A stretch of DNA of 64,000 nucleotides from Papaver somniferum. Lineage: Eukaryota; Streptophyta; Magnoliopsida; Ranunculales; Papaveraceae. Positions 23,637 to 36,002 of this stretch are shown one piece after another; within the stretch, counting starts at the first letter, position 1, and every line of letters begins with the position of its first letter. Location of the stretch: the NCBI RefSeq assembly GCF_003573695.1, contig NC_039358.1, positions 157,408,920-157,472,919 of the forward strand. The letters are read 5' to 3'. The notes beneath the pieces are model-generated. The model saw only the letters and a list, made by a program, of their open reading frames with translations. It was not told the origin of the DNA and searched no databases. A program made the position numbers and the translations under genes.

Positions 23637-26044
23637 TGTTAGAGCATAACTCGGTCAACCTCGCATGCATTGCTATCTCAAGCATGTTTGTTAATGTTAG
23701 TGATCAAAACTATAAGTCTTGATTTCTAGCCTACATAGCTAAGTCTCGGGATAGGATAGAAAAGTGTAGTTGAGCTCAAGGACTTCATGGAGATTCATCA
23801 TACAACGACAAAGATCTACTCAAGGAACCGTGGAACTTCATCAACAAAAATGTATGTGGAGACTTGAACTTATCTATCACTCAAAAGTCTATCTCTTCTA
23901 TCTCCTACTTCTTATGAGACAAAAGTCGTATGCTATATAGACTAGATCATACACATTTGACATTTCGAGCTGAGCATTCATTGCTTATCTTTTATCTCGA
24001 AATCGTGTGTTGGTAAAGCGTTTCACTTTGATCAAGTTTATCTTCACCTAGTGACGAAAGTCATGAAAAGTTTCAATCACTTTGAGAATTTCTCTGACGT
24101 GAATCGGTCTGTGAATAACGGCTACATAGCATCCTCTGGGAATGTCTCAATGATTGAAATGAGAGTTTAGATTACATAACCATGTATTCCTTGAACCGAA
24201 GTTTTCGAACTTTGTTGATCAAGAGAAATCGGGAGGATTGTGGAATTGGCTTGCCAAGTCCGCGAACCTAGTTCGCAGACTCAGTCACGAACTGTCGGAA
24301 GTTCTCGACCGAGAATTTCTGCTGGGATTTTCCAAAACTCGTTTGTGTGCTAAGTCCGCGAACTGGCGGAAGTTCTCATCCCGAGAGTTTCTGCTGAGTT
24401 TGGAAAACGCAACCGATTAACTTAAGTCCGCGAACCTGTTTGTGAACTTAAGAGGTTATGATCTACAGATGAGCTCTGAACATGAAACATTAAATTACTA
24501 AGGAATGCTTTATGCAAACCGTGGCTATAATGTTCATGAGCTGATTCAATCGAGTCGAATCATCTTTGTTTCAATTCTGTATTGTGTAGTTACATAAGAT
24601 CTCATAGCAATTGAACAACTCTTTAACTAGTTCATTTGAGTCAATTGAACTAGTTATGGTGAAGAAGAAGAACAAGGTTAATATTAAATGCTCATATGGT
24701 TAACATTTTGGGTTACTATGTTGAACCAACATACACGTACACGTTTGGGCATGGTTTTCACGAACCCAGTAAACGTCTACCCAAGTGTGTGTGACAAGCT
24801 AATTTTTCGATCTAACGGTTGAGAAATATTAGCTTGAATCTAAATCAGGTTTTCATCTAACGGTGAATATAGATTGCTTTGTAACTAAGGAAAAACCCTG
24901 ATTTGAAGGCTATATAAAGGAGACATCTAGCATTGTGCAAAACTAATCCCCACACGTCTGTGTGCTACTAGTGCGCCTGCTAGAGTCGATCTCCATTAAC
25001 CTTTGATTTTCTTCTCTAAAATCAGGTTAACGACTTAAAGACTTCATTGGGATTGTGAAGCCAGACTGATACTACTTTATCGTAGTTGTGTGATCTGATC
25101 TTGCATCTTCTATCGTCCGAGTACAATCGATTGATTGGATTGAGATCGTGAGAGTTCTCCGATAGGGAAGATAAAGAAGTCACAAACATCTTCGTCTCAC
25201 TGTTTGTGATTCCTCGACAATCCGCTTGTGTAGTCAGGAAGGATTGTAGAGAGGTGATTGATTAATCTAGGCTGTTCTTCGGGAATATAAGACCCGATTA
25301 TCAATTGGCTCATGTTACCTTGATTTTATATCTAAAGACGGAACAAAACCTAGGGTTTATCTTTGGGAGACAGATTTATCCTCTTATAGACTTTTCTATG
25401 TGAGACAGATCTGTTTATTATCAATTCTGTAACTTTGGGTTACAACAAATCTTGGTTGTGGGTGAGATCAGCTAAGGAAATCATGTGCGCAGTATCCTAC
25501 TGGGATCAGAGGCGTAGAAGTACAACTGTACCTTGGATCGGTGGGAGAATGATTGGGTTTCAATTGTAGTCAAGTCCGAAATTAGTTTGCAGTAGGCTAG
25601 TGACTGTAGCGGCTTAATACAGTGTGTATTCAATCTGGATTAGGTCCCCGGGTTTTTCTGCATTTGCGGTTTCCTCGTTAACAAAATTTCTGGTGTCTGT
25701 GTTATTTCTTTTCCGCATTATAATTTATATAATTGAAATAATACAGGTTGTGTGTTCGTGATCATCAATGGGAAGTCCAACCTTTGGTTGTTGATTGATA
25801 TTGATTGATTCTTGGACATTGGTCTTTGGTACCGTCCAAGTATTCCTTGTATTTGATAAAGACTCGCTATTGTTTTTAGCTTGAGTAAAAATCAAATCAA
25901 GAGAGAGATATTAACTCCTTGAGATACTTTTATCTAGATTGAGTCTGACTGTCTAGTTGATTCTCTAGCAAAGTATTTCAGAGTTAGTCCATACAGATTG
26001 CTAATCGAAATATTGGGTGGTGTTGTTAGACACCCGTTTTTTCA
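23637..26044 (+). mobile_element. Solo LTR of family A
   Basis: 2408 bp, starting TGTTAGAGCATAAC and ending CCCGTTTTTTCA, flanked by perfect 5-bp copies of AGCAT (23632-23636 and 26045-26049). No primer site follows it and no PPT precedes it, so the interior was lost by LTR-LTR recombination. TATATAAAGG lies near 24911. Inserted in the reversed family-B LTR. Confidence 0.92.
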
Positions 26045-26470
26045 AGCATTATACTTCGTAATTCAATATACCTAAGATGTAAAACAAATTGTATATTCTT
26101 CCTTGACGCTTTGTTTATAATAATATGATCAAGTCTCTAATACTAGAGTTTCATGTACATAACTTCGCATGTTATGTTTTTAATCTAAACGACTTGAAAG
26201 TAACGACATAGAAATGGAAACAAGTCAAATCTTGTATTACTAACCTCAATTAAAAGGATGATGTCTTCGCTGACTTCGATACGCCTTCAGAATCTTCAGG
26301 TCTTCAGTGTCATACTTGTATGTTTCAATAATTCTAGACTTCCTAGTCTAACCTAACGAAGTTGACTCTAGTGATCTAATCAAGCGAATTTTGAGTTTTG
26401 ATACAAAAATATGAAAACCAACCTTGACATACCAACGCTTGGAGGGTTCAACCGAGCAATGCTCTAACAT

Positions 26471-27860
26471 GCTTTTTAGTCAATCGAGTTTTATTTTCTA
26501 AAAACTGCAAAACTATACAAACACCATCAATTGTTAATTCATTATTGTAAGTTCTAATCAAAACCCTATATATATCTTACTCGAGTTTTTGTTTTACGTT
26601 TGAGTTAATCTGATGTAGTTAAAAGAGTATCTCATCAGTTTAGTTTTTGATTTTGTTGAGTTGTATGAGTTAAGTTTGATCTAGTTTGGATTTTAAACCT
26701 AGAAAATTCGGGATTTTCTTTTTGTGAATTGGGAAAAAAAAACTCTATGTTTTATGTATGCTGTAATGTTATTTCTAGGTTTTGGAATGTAGGACAAATT
26801 TTATGATAATAAAGTGGACGTGAAGTGAAAAGCTTAGTACTTAAGTGAAGATTAATTACATGCTTTTATTAGGTAGTGAAATTTTTTCTACGAGAAATCA
26901 ATGCTATGGTCTATGGAATAACTTAAAATGAGTAGGTGACACTTACAGGAGGTACTTGAATTTTATGTGGAGGGGAGAACGCAATTTCTGATAAGCCACT
27001 TGGGAAATAATTAAGTAATTGAGAGTTACATTTGATAGGGTCTTAATGGGTTTAAAAAATCATAATCAATATGAATAGTTATGACAGATGACAATTGAAG
27101 GTAAATTTTTGGATTTGAAGCCACATAGAAGTCCAAGAATTATTATCTGAATATTAGAGCCTAACGAGAAAAATAAAGTTAATTCTGATCTTTATTTTGG
27201 TCTCATCGAAACAAGTGATTGTACATACGCAATCGGTCCAACAAGGGAATTAAGTATCTTAGTCGATTTATTGGACTATAAGGGAAAATTGCTTCGGGAA
27301 ATTATTTTCTTGATAACATATTGAAACTAAATTACTTTTGTAGTTTCAATTTTAATATTGGTTATCTAAAATGGTATGTGAAACCTTCGTTCTTAACTCT
27401 TATAGGTTGTATACAAGTCTTATAGATTTGTAAGATCCTTTTGTTTGTCCTTTATTTGCTCGAACCTTTGTCATTTTGTGAAAAAAAGGGGGAGAAATAT
27501 ACGGAGTAAACAAGTGATTTTTAATCACAAGAAAAGGAAAATTGTGCTTAAACGTTATATCTAACAAAAGAGTAAAGCATTAACTAAGGGGGAGAAACAT
27601 ATCATAATGTTGTGCAGTAACTCTTACTACAAAAGAGGAATAACAAAGATGTTTGGATCGTATATTTACCTAGCTTGCATTTAGGGGGAGTAAAAGCTTT
27701 TGTTATTCAAATGTCAATAGCGGCATTTACTGATTGATTATATGCAGGTTATTTTGTTGTTGAAACTTGGAATCAAGCGTATGAAGAATGAGTTATTTTG
27801 TAATTCGTTTAGCTCCATATGTAAATAGAGTTTTGTCACTAAAATTGACAAACGAGGAGA
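26471..27860 (+). other. Probable 3' internal region of a family-B element
   Basis: No coding frame is supported. Three GGGGGAG tracts (near 27488, 27588 and 27684) and a final GACAAACGAGGAGAT directly before the LTR at 27861 match the 3' internal layout of family A. The 5' LTR, primer site and gag of this element are not present. The first 65 bp (TGCTTTTTAGTCAATC...) are repeated at 54812; see findings. Confidence 0.5.
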
Positions 27861-28539
27861 TTGTTAGAGCATAACTCGGTTGAACTCACCAAGCGTTGGT
27901 ATGTCAAGTTTGGTTGTCATATTTTAGTATCAAAACTCATCTAGAGTCACTTGATTAAATGCTATAGTCAACTTCGTTTAGGTTAGACTAGAAAGTCTAG
28001 GAATGTTGAGATATACAAGTATTACTCTGAAGACCTGAAGATCGAGAAGAAGCAACGAACTACAACGACTACATCATCCTTCCACTTGAGGTTAGTAATA
28101 TTGACTTGAACTTGTTTCATTCCTAACGTATCTTTCAAGTCGTGCTATATTGAAAACATAACATGTGAAGCTGTATATACTGTACATATTGTATGTATAA
28201 TACTCTAGTGATGAGACATGATCATACTAGTATGATCATAGTATTAAGGAATTAGACTACAAAGTATAACGCTTATATTTTGAACATCGTAGATATGACA
28301 TCGACATAATCTTGTATATAGATTTATGATTATGTGTATGGGTGTATGGGTGTATGGTGAAGATTTCATCATAGGAAACAATATTTTACATTTGTTTAAA
28401 GGAAGTACGTTCATGAACTTGTTTCATGAATCGAAAGGGAAATCAATAGGTTTATTGGTCCGGCTATTCATTGCATATTCTTTGATGACCAATATTTATG
28501 AGTTGGTAGAACTGATCTTAACTCAGGTTATGTACTTGG

Positions 28540-28880
28540 TATAACCAATCATAATACCAAGACTTATGATTTGGTATGACTGGTCCTGGTAATTGGTGTA
28601 ACCGATCCTAAGTAATGACCATGAGATGGTATGATCAATCCTTGTAATTGGTATGACCGACCATAAGTTGTTGTGTGACCGATCCTTGTAATTGGTGAAA
28701 CCGATCCTAGTGGCTGGTGTGACAAGTAGGTACCATATTTAGGTAGAACCGAGCTGAACCCATGTATGTGACTTGGTAAGACCAGTCACAACTAACCATT
28801 GTGACTTGGTATGACCAATCACATAGTAATCTTGGAATACTGGTAGAACCAATTCTAAACTTGTTTGGAAGTGTGGTTGA
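28540..28880 (+). repeat. U3 tandem block of the forward family-B LTR
   Basis: About ten degenerate units of roughly 30-35 bp around TTGGTATGACCGATCCT and variants, some separated by GTAATTGG. It lies about 400-700 bp upstream of the TATA box, the same relative place as the palindromic repeats of family A. Confidence 0.65.
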
Positions 28881-29264
28881 ACCGATTCCAAGAAGAAAAT
28901 CCATGTAAATTAAGGATTTGCGGTGAAAAGATGTCAACATACTTTGAACATGAGTATTAACTCTTATCACTTATTGTTCAAAGATATTCCTAGGTACTCA
29001 AGGTGATCATGTACCGAAATAAAATAAGAATCTTTTAATTAAGGTTTTTGGTTTTATATGCTTTAATTACCAGCAATTAATGCATATCTCTAGAGAATAA
29101 AAATTAATAATGTGCATTTACTAATTGGATATTTTCTATGAGAGATTTCAGAAACATTGGACCAACATTTATTGGAATTAGGAAAACCGAATTTGCACAT
29201 TCATTGAATATTTTGAGAATATTTTCGGTTTTGTAAATTCCTTGGTTTCCAAACATCCTTGGTC

Positions 29265-29272
29265 TATAAATA
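29265..29272 (+). promoter_or_regulatory. TATA box of the family-B LTR
   Basis: TATAAATA preceded by CCTTGGTC. The reversed copy at about 22801-22815 keeps the same context. Confidence 0.55.
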
Positions 29273-30720
29273 CCTAAGTTTGCATTTCTAGTAAACCATC
29301 CTAAGAGCCAGGAAAACTTCATTATTTGTTGTTTCTGGTGGAGCCGTCTATTAGGAGAGGAAAGTATCATAATTAGGTGAAATCTCTTACGACCGCTCGT
29401 TTAAAGACTTCTGTGGGATCAAGAAGCTCTATGAGTATCGTTAGTGGGAAACTAGATAATTGTTCGATTTGATTTGATTAACTAACGGTTGTTGAAACTT
29501 TGATTGCACCTAGTTTGTTTATTCTTGAGAATCTTCTCTTCTAATATAAGATTCACTCAGACTAGATCAAAGTATCGACGAGACCTTTAGAACTGTTGTT
29601 AGATCTAAAGACATCTTGTGATAATTCATTGTTAACAGATTTTGTTCTGTGCGTGATTGATCACAAGAGATTCAAGTGGCGTTGTGCAGGTATTTGAAGG
29701 CAATAGAAGATTTGAAGATGAAGAAGAATTCTTATTAGTTTTCGTATCCTGTGGATTTCGTGCACAAACCTTGATCGGCTGGGATCCAACTAGAATCAGT
29801 TTATATTTGATAGATTTGATTGATTAGTTGCGTGAGATCGACATTCTCTATATTTCTCTTTGAGATCTATATTGATTGAGTGTGAATCTAGACTTAACTA
29901 TTTCGGTAGTTATTGGATAGATTGATCTAACCAGAAAAAGGAGTTTATTAGATGAAACATAAGAGCCTTTGTCAACAACTCATCATAATCTTGTAGCAAG
30001 ATTGATTAGAGTGGTTACCAAACATATTCTTCCTTTGCTGTTTGGAATACGATCCAAAAGACTTGTTATTCACGTGCGTGACTGTAGAAGTCGAAGGCGC
30101 AGGGATACTAAAGGAACTAAGTAGCTAGCGGTAGTCTGCTTGGTCTCAACTATACAAAGTTGGTATTATATTTTTTTATAGCGGCTTAATTATGAGAGTT
30201 TTCAAAACTGGACTAGGTCCCGCGGTTTTTCTGCATTTGAGGTTTCCTCATTAACAAAATCTTGATATGTCTTTTACTTTGTTTTCCGCATTATAACTGT
30301 TATTATAATTAAGTAAAATACACAAGTACGTTAACTCAGTAATACTTGATATTGATCCTATAGAGTTTCGGTTATTTCCGAACCTATTATCAAGTACACA
30401 CTTTGTTGTCGTTTTGTTTCGATCTTGTATCCATAGTCAATCACACAAGTTATCTTGTTGTTGTATTGTCTTAATCTCGTATCCATAAACGATCACACAA
30501 AGTGTGAACCGAATTGTCGTATTGTCTCGACTCTGTCCACAGACAATCACGTTCGGTAGAGGACTTATAGGTTGATAAATAAAAGATTGTGGTGTATTTG
30601 GGTACCCTCGTCTTTTCATAGAGAACTTAGATTTTAAAATATAAACTGATAAATTACACAATTACTAATAATATACATTATGGTGGTCAATTGATAAAAA
30701 AAATTGTCTAATTCTTGCAG

Positions 30721-30804
30721 CAACGGAGGACACTCAGTCTGCTAACTTAAACCTTCGTAGAAGTCTTCGACTCACATAGCACATTCAAAAACAACCTGAG
30801 ATAT
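30721..30804 (+). pseudogene. Helitron 5' region, exon A copy 1
   Basis: Bordered by TTGCAG and GTAAGT. It reads EDTQSANLNLRRSLRLT, a TAG stop, then HIQKQPEI. Copies 2 (34403-34486) and 3 (36716-36811) share the NLRRSPRL-like core. The motif is basic and resembles a nuclear-localisation or DNA-contact patch; its role is not known to me. Confidence 0.5.
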
Positions 30805-31401
30805 GTAAGTGTCCTTAATGGTTTTAATTTTGTTGCCTTACTTTACATGCGACATTTTGCTGCATCATGTTAATTGTCGCTTAAATCCTCTCTCAATACA
30901 CCTTGTAAGTGTTTTAGGATTTCTTACTGTCCTTATAACTCCCAATCCAATGCATGTCCTTATAATCAAGGTTTGAAAAACACCCGTTTTTACCGAAAAA
31001 CCACCGTTAAAACGGTCACACCTATATACCGTGGCCGTGAGGGTCCCCGAACCCCGTGCCTTTATAATGCCGATAAATAGGAAATAACGACAGTTTTTTA
31101 GTACCGTTTTTCAGTTTTCATACACGTTATAGCCGTTGTTCTAAAATTAGTTTGAATGTTTTTTCTTCTAAATAAAATTTTAACGTGCGTTTTCTAGAAC
31201 TGTTTTCCCGTTATCACGCACGTTATAATCTTGTAAATAACTTTCTTACCATTTATTTATAGTTTTTTTCTTTCTCTGGATTGAAAGCTTAAAACTTCGA
31301 ATTAATTTTTTTTAAATGATACAAGAAAAGTAACTACAGGATTAAAAACTTCAAATTTAAAAAACATAGGATTGTTGAACTAGTGTTCATCATTTAAAAG
31401 G

Positions 31402-32290
31402 CTACGCGAACCAACTACGACCACCACCTTTCTTTGATTTATTCATGTATACTTCATTTTCTCGTCGGTTCCTTTCTACATCATAGTCATCGTCATAATA
31501 ACCTTCATTATCGTCATCATAACCTCCTTCATTTTCATCATCATTGTTACCTACTTCATTATTGCTATCAATATTAGAATTATATCCTTCGTTCATATGT
31601 TGAACACCATGGTCCGAGCGATCGGAAGTGTAACGAGAATCATATGTTGGATTCGCATTCTGATAACCTTGTGTATTGTCGCCAAATGAAAGATTACCAA
31701 AGTCATAAACAAAGTCACTCACTGGTAACCTTTCGTATGGGATTTGAACTTCAGGATCATGCCAGTTGTATGGTAGAGGGACATGCTCTGGATTATTAAC
31801 GGATTCCTCTTCCAGCATATTTAACCATTGTTCTTCTTGAGGTAAAACCGGTGTTTCATCTTCCCCTGCTATCCAGTCAAGCATATTGTCATCCCTCAGT
31901 AGACTATGAACGTCGTGAACATCAATGTTATGTCGCCTTTCTTTACCTTTAATCTTTGTTGTTCCAACTTCAAATTGTACTGGACATACACCAGATCATT
32001 TATTCTCGATAAAAGTAAACGATTACGTAGTTTGGTGTGGATTCTTTCAAACACACTCCAATTCCTCTCTGATCCAGACGATGTATTTGATTGACTTAAT
32101 ATCTTTACTGCAATCTTCTGAAGGGATGGATACTCATCACCATAAGATAACCATCAACTTACAGGATCGCCATGTTGAGCTGCAATACGTGCTGATGGTG
32201 ATGCGACATATTGTTCGTTGCCTCCCCCAATTGGACCAAGTTGAATTTTCAAGTGAACCAAGTTCCCTGCTTTAGTTTTCTGTTGAAACT
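31402..32290 (-). pseudogene. hAT transposase, C-terminal dimerisation domain relic
   Basis: On the minus strand the frame reads YGDEYPSLQKIAVKILSQ, SGSERNWSVFERIHTKLRNR, then DLVYVQYNLKL, the diagnostic hAT C-terminal dimerisation block. One frameshift near 31950 leads into LLRDDNMLDWIAGEDE and an open tail (160 codons, 31884-31402) rich in Asn, Asp, Glu and Tyr. The RNase H-like catalytic core and the BED zinc finger are absent. The domain mediates dimerisation of the transposase; alone it cannot transpose. Confidence 0.85.
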
Positions 32291-32699
32291 TAAAATGAGG
32301 TAAAAAAAATTAAAGATGCATCATCATGCAGTGGCGGTGGGGTACATGACTTCGACGTAATAATAATATCATCTTATGAGTAGTGCAATTTTATATCGAA
32401 TCCAATAATGAGTTGATTGACTCCACCCTAACTCACCATGCAATGCCTACTTTACTGAGTTTTTTAAGCTTTCAATGATTGACTTTTATAAACTAGTACC
32501 CTATACTCCTATAGACTTGTTAAACCCTGCCGACTTCTTGGTATTTGATGGAAATTCTGCAATCTAATAAAGGGACAATTCTACCTAGCTAGGCTATGCA
32601 CTCTCTTAAATGAATTGGTGATTGTTTCTTTCGTCACATTTCTTATACATGTATTGCATAATTGCTGCAGACGAAATTTTAGTGGCTATAATTGACCAT

Positions 32700-32926
32700 C
32701 ACGAATTTTATCAAACTTTCGTAAATTATATAGTGAAAAGCATTTTAAAAACCTATGTAAGGAATATAAACATGACTATCGAATTATACATATCTCTTAT
32801 ACTAACAATAATCAATTAAAATGGTAGCATTAGAAATATCCCATTTCTTAATGATATAGGTCATCTATTAGTGGGACAAAATTTAAAAATTAATAGGTCA
32901 TCTATTTAGGGACGGAGGGAGTATTA
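32700..32926. mobile_element. Truncated Stowaway-like MITE
   Basis: Homologous to the right two thirds of the MITE at 33377-33744 and ends GGGACGGAGGGAG. The left terminus is missing. It lies within the hAT element. Confidence 0.6.
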
Positions 32927-33376
32927 AAAAAGAGAAAAACCTAGTAACAACGTTTTTTAGACTCGTTAAAACGTTTTCACGCACGTTATAACGTTACATA
33001 GGAATTTTAGATCATAATTTTTTTTTAATTTTCTATTTATCCGTTACAACGCCCGTTATTTAAAAAAAAACGTCCAAAAAATGTGTTTTTTTACTATATA
33101 ACCCGTTTTTAGCCCAAAATATGCTCATACCTGTCAAAACGCATTATAACAGTCACGTCTGGTGTTTGTGACCTGAGCCATGACCCGCTTTTCAAACCCT
33201 GCTTATAACTGTCTTTGACAAATATATTTGTTAAACTTCCACTAATATTTCCACTAGCATGAACTTTGTTAGTATTAGGATTGAAAGTGAGTGGTTAGGC
33301 CTAGGATGGCCGAATTTCAAAATTGGACTATTCTCAACAATTTTGTTACAGCTCAATGGTCTGTGTTTGTTAAGTA

Positions 33377-33744
33377 CTCCCTCCGTCCCATTATTTAGTG
33401 ACCTAGTTGAAGTTTGCACAAATTTTAAGGCAAGCAAGGAAAAAGAGATTTTTAAGCATTTTTTACAATTATATCCTTATGGATAATAATTAATGAAATT
33501 TTGAAATGATTTATCTCTCAAACTACACCACGGATGTTCGCAAACTTTATACCATTGAAAAGCATTTTAAAACACCTACGTAACAAATATAAACATGCCT
33601 ATCAAATTATGCATATTTCTTATATTTCTTATAATCAATTAAAAGGGTAATTTTAGAAATATCTCCTTGTTTAGTGATATAGTCACTTAATGATGGGACA
33701 AAATTAAAAACCAAATAGGTCACTTAATGGTGGGACGGAGGGAG
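33377..33744. mobile_element. Stowaway-like MITE (Tc1/mariner type)
   Basis: Terminal inverted repeats CTCCCTCCGTCCCATTATTTA and its reverse, 368 bp, with TA on the left and CA on the right, a decayed TA target duplication. No coding capacity. The CTCCCTCCGT terminus is the standard Stowaway signature. Confidence 0.8.
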
Positions 33745-33960
33745 CATTATTAATGTCGGATGGTTCAAGTATTTATGTGGGTTTTCTAGTTGCAGTAGGA
33801 CCCAATAAGTAGTTAACGTTTGAAAATACAACAACTTTGACGTCTCCTGTGAAGATGTGTTGCCATCACATGTTCATTGTCGGTTTTTTTTTGTTTTTTT
33901 TTTTTGCGTTTTATAGTAAATTGTACGATAGAAGATTAATAGTGTTGTGTTTTTTTATAG

Positions 33961-34157
33961 ATCAATCTCAGAAACTGAAAAACATTGTCATAGACGGTGA
34001 AACAAGCAAGAAACATCTTCTTCAAAACGATAAATTACAGGAACGCCGTGTTTTAGAGAAGGCAAACTGGCAAAGAGAATTTCAATGTCTGAGTTTGAGC
34101 TAGAACAAATCTGTGAAAGACGTCATAATGCTTATCGGGCAAAGAAAATCAGTTTGG
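33961..34157 (+). pseudogene. Helitron 5' region, exon B copy 1
   Basis: Between TTTATAG and GTAAGA. It reads QSQKLKNIVIDGETSKKHLL, then QNDKLQERRVLEKANWQREF, after which the frame breaks. Copy 2 is at 34631-34786. Charged and leucine-containing, possibly helical. No known domain is recognised. Confidence 0.45.
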
Positions 34158-34402
34158 GTAAGAATCTAACTGTTCATAAAATTACATATTATAAAGTGTT
34201 TACATCCTTCTTTAAATCCAGTAAAGCTTAAGAATAAATTCCTTTGGTTAAAGAGATTTGTGTTGAGGTTTTGGTGTAATGTACTAAACTTAGATTTGAA
34301 TATCTAAACAAATAAAATACACATTTACTAATATTGAACCAATCTCAGTCAGGACATCATATGGTGGTCATTTAATAAATTTTGTGTGTCCAATTTTTGT
34401 AG

Positions 34403-34486
34403 CAATGGAGGGCACTCGGGCTGCTAGCTTTAACCTTCGCAGAAGTTCTCGAATCACACAACACATTTAAACACAACCTGAGATAT
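34403..34486 (+). pseudogene. Helitron 5' region, exon A copy 2
   Basis: Between TTTGTAG and GTAAGC. It reads MEGTRAASFNLRRSSRITQH and then a stop. The surrounding intron sequence (34290-34402) also matches that before copy 1, so exon and intron were duplicated together. Confidence 0.5.
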
Positions 34487-34630
34487 GTAAGCGTTCTATC
34501 ACCATGTACTAAGTAATCAGGTCCCGGTTTTGGTTTTGATATTCCCTTAAATCATATCCATTGTCGATATTGTTTTACATTCTGTGTTGATATGTAGCAT
34601 AGAAGACTAATGGTATTGTATTTTTTATAG

Positions 34631-34786
34631 CTCAATCTCGGAAACTGGAAAGCAATGTCATAGGCAGTGACACAAGCAAAAAATATCTTCTTCAAATAGA
34701 TCAATTACTGGAGCATCATGTTAAAGACAGGGAAAAAAGAATAAGAACTGTAAAAAACAATGACCAAAGAACAAGAAGAAGTAGTG
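34631..34786 (+). pseudogene. Helitron 5' region, exon B copy 2
   Basis: Between TTTATAG and GTAAGC. It reads QSRKLESNVIGSDTSKKYLL, then QIDQLLEHHVKDREKRIR and a basic RTRRSS end, clearly paralogous to exon B copy 1. From 34787 to 35420 no further exon is recognised; a short tandem duplication containing ACAAAACAAAGTTGG occurs near 34911-34998. Confidence 0.45.
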
Positions 34787-35422
34787 GTAAGCTGAAACAA
34801 GTAGATTTTAATTATTTTTTTTGGTTCCTTAAATATAAACACATCACACGGAGATTTTTTTAGTTGATTATTATTAGTTTCTTAAGTTAAAATCCTTACA
34901 AGGTGACTAGGACAAAACAAAGTTGGATTTTTAAAGTTTCATTTGAGAACTATTGACAAAACAAAGTTGGATTTTTAAAGTTTCATTTGAGAACTATTAA
35001 TATGATGACCGTTTCATGATTCAGATTTTACAATGTTCCTTTTTCATTTTAGTAAAAAGTTCAGCTTTCACAAAAATTAATAGAAGTTGTTATATTCAAC
35101 TGACTTAGGAAGTGATCAAGATAATTTGACAAAGTTGTACTAGAATATATTTACCCTTACAACATCTTGAAGATCTTGATTCTCATCTAGGTACTTCAAT
35201 CATTGTAGTTACTGATTTTATCTTGACAAAACAGGTGGCATGATTAATTCGGAAAGTGCCGATACACATAATTACAACCTGAATTATATATAAAAGAGAA
35301 TTCAAATTCAGCTTGATTACGTCTTTTATGTAACGAAGGCGTGGGGTAACTAATTAGGATAGGGATCATTGATGTAGTGCTAACTTAGGTGTTTCTATGT
35401 GTTATGTTTTTCATACTTGTAG

Positions 35423-35680
35423 ACGATGTAATTGGTCAAGTTCCACCCAAGACTCAAATTGATGGGGAGATTAATCCAACTGTTAAAGCTATATTTTCAA
35501 ATCTAAGGTCGTCTTTATCTCATATTACGACAATCATAGTTTGGATCCAGAATGATCGCACTGTATTTTCAACTCTTAAGTCCACTCCATCTCGGAGTAC
35601 GACAACCATTGTTCCATCACCGAATGGTCGTGTTGAATTCATCGAAAGTGTACCATGTTTGTTACTAACAAAAATCTAAC
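35423..35680 (+). pseudogene. Helitron 5' region, exon C
   Basis: Acceptor TTGTAG at 35422, then an open frame DDVIGQVPPKTQIDGEI continuing with two similar stretches, LRSSLSHITTIIVWIQNDR and STPSRSTTTIVPSPNGR, which look like an internal repeat. No known domain. Confidence 0.4.
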
Positions 35681-35789
35681 CATAGTATAAGATTCAAATG
35701 TTATGTGTTCTCTTACTCTAATGCCATATATTTTCATTTAACTAAATAAATGATACCCCCAAAATTCATGGAACAAGTCCAAGTTGCAG

Positions 35790-36002
35790 TGATAAATCTC
35801 AAGGTAACGCAGTTGTTTCTATTCCCTGTATAAGCCCAAGAATTGCGAAGCAAATTCAGCGTCGAGAAGTGGATATCGAGAAAGAAATAGACTGTCAAGG
35901 TAATGTAGCAGCATCCACTCCACGCCGAAGTCCCAGATTTGTCGGGCAAAATCAACATCAAGATAATGAAAACGCCACAGAGGCATCCCGAAAACGGTTG
36001 TG
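35790..36002 (+). pseudogene. Helitron 5' region, exon D with RRSPRF motif
   Basis: After GTTGCAG the frame reads DKSQGNAVVSIPCISPRIAK, then QGNVAASTPRRSPRFVGQ, that is, two repeats with a (S)PR core, and ends SRKRL then TGA. It carries the motif of exon A in another setting. The following 36003-36300 holds no recognised exon; a frame at about 36300-36440 reads KRCRTNISYV and an acidic SSSDDG stretch. Confidence 0.4.

Larger units (their letters stand above)
21556..26470 (-). repeat. Family-B LTR, reversed, 3'-truncated, with nested insertions
   Basis: Homologous on the minus strand to the forward family-B LTR at 27861-30618. It ends on the plus strand with GCTCTAACA and begins in the GTTTCCTCATTAACAAAAT segment, so about 370 bp of the far end are missing. 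A family-A solo LTR (23637-26044) and a 145-bp MITE (22598-22742) are inserted. The reversed TATA (CTATTTATGG near 22801) and the U3 repeat block at 23226-23430 are present. Family B shares its first bases (TGTTAGAGCA) and a GGTTTTTCTGCATTTG-like segment with family A, so the two are related. Confidence 0.8.
27861..30618 (+). repeat. Family-B LTR, forward, complete
   Basis: 2758 bp, beginning TGTTAGAGCATAACTCGG and ending CCCTCGTCTTTTCA. It is preceded by a polypurine stretch (27846-27860) and not followed by a primer site, so it is the 3' LTR of an element that has lost its 5' part. TATAAATA at 29265-29272 is the likely TATA box. The sequence right of it is homologous to 34290 onward of the Helitron, so it is inserted in or fused to the Helitron. 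Confidence 0.8.
30967..33201 (-). mobile_element. hAT transposon, internally deleted, with transposase C-terminus
   Basis: Terminal inverted repeats CAAGGTTTGAAAAAC and CAGGGTTTGAAAAGC (right end reversed), flanked by 8-bp CTTATAAT and CTTATAAC, a target duplication with one mismatch. The element is 2235 bp. Only the C-terminal part of the transposase remains, on the minus strand. A truncated Stowaway-like MITE lies inside at about 32700-32926. It sits in an intron of the Helitron 5' region. Confidence 0.85.

Noticed and set aside
27861..30618. Inverted pair of family-B LTRs (21556-26470 reversed, 27861-30618 forward) as one element with inverted LTRs
   Set aside because: The forward LTR has its own PPT and 3' internal region on its left; LTRs of one element must be direct, so two separate events are more likely.
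34386..34500. Exon A copies as a zinc finger or tRNA-like gene
   Set aside because: No cysteine/histidine spacing and no cloverleaf; only the basic NLRRSPRL-like core is shared.
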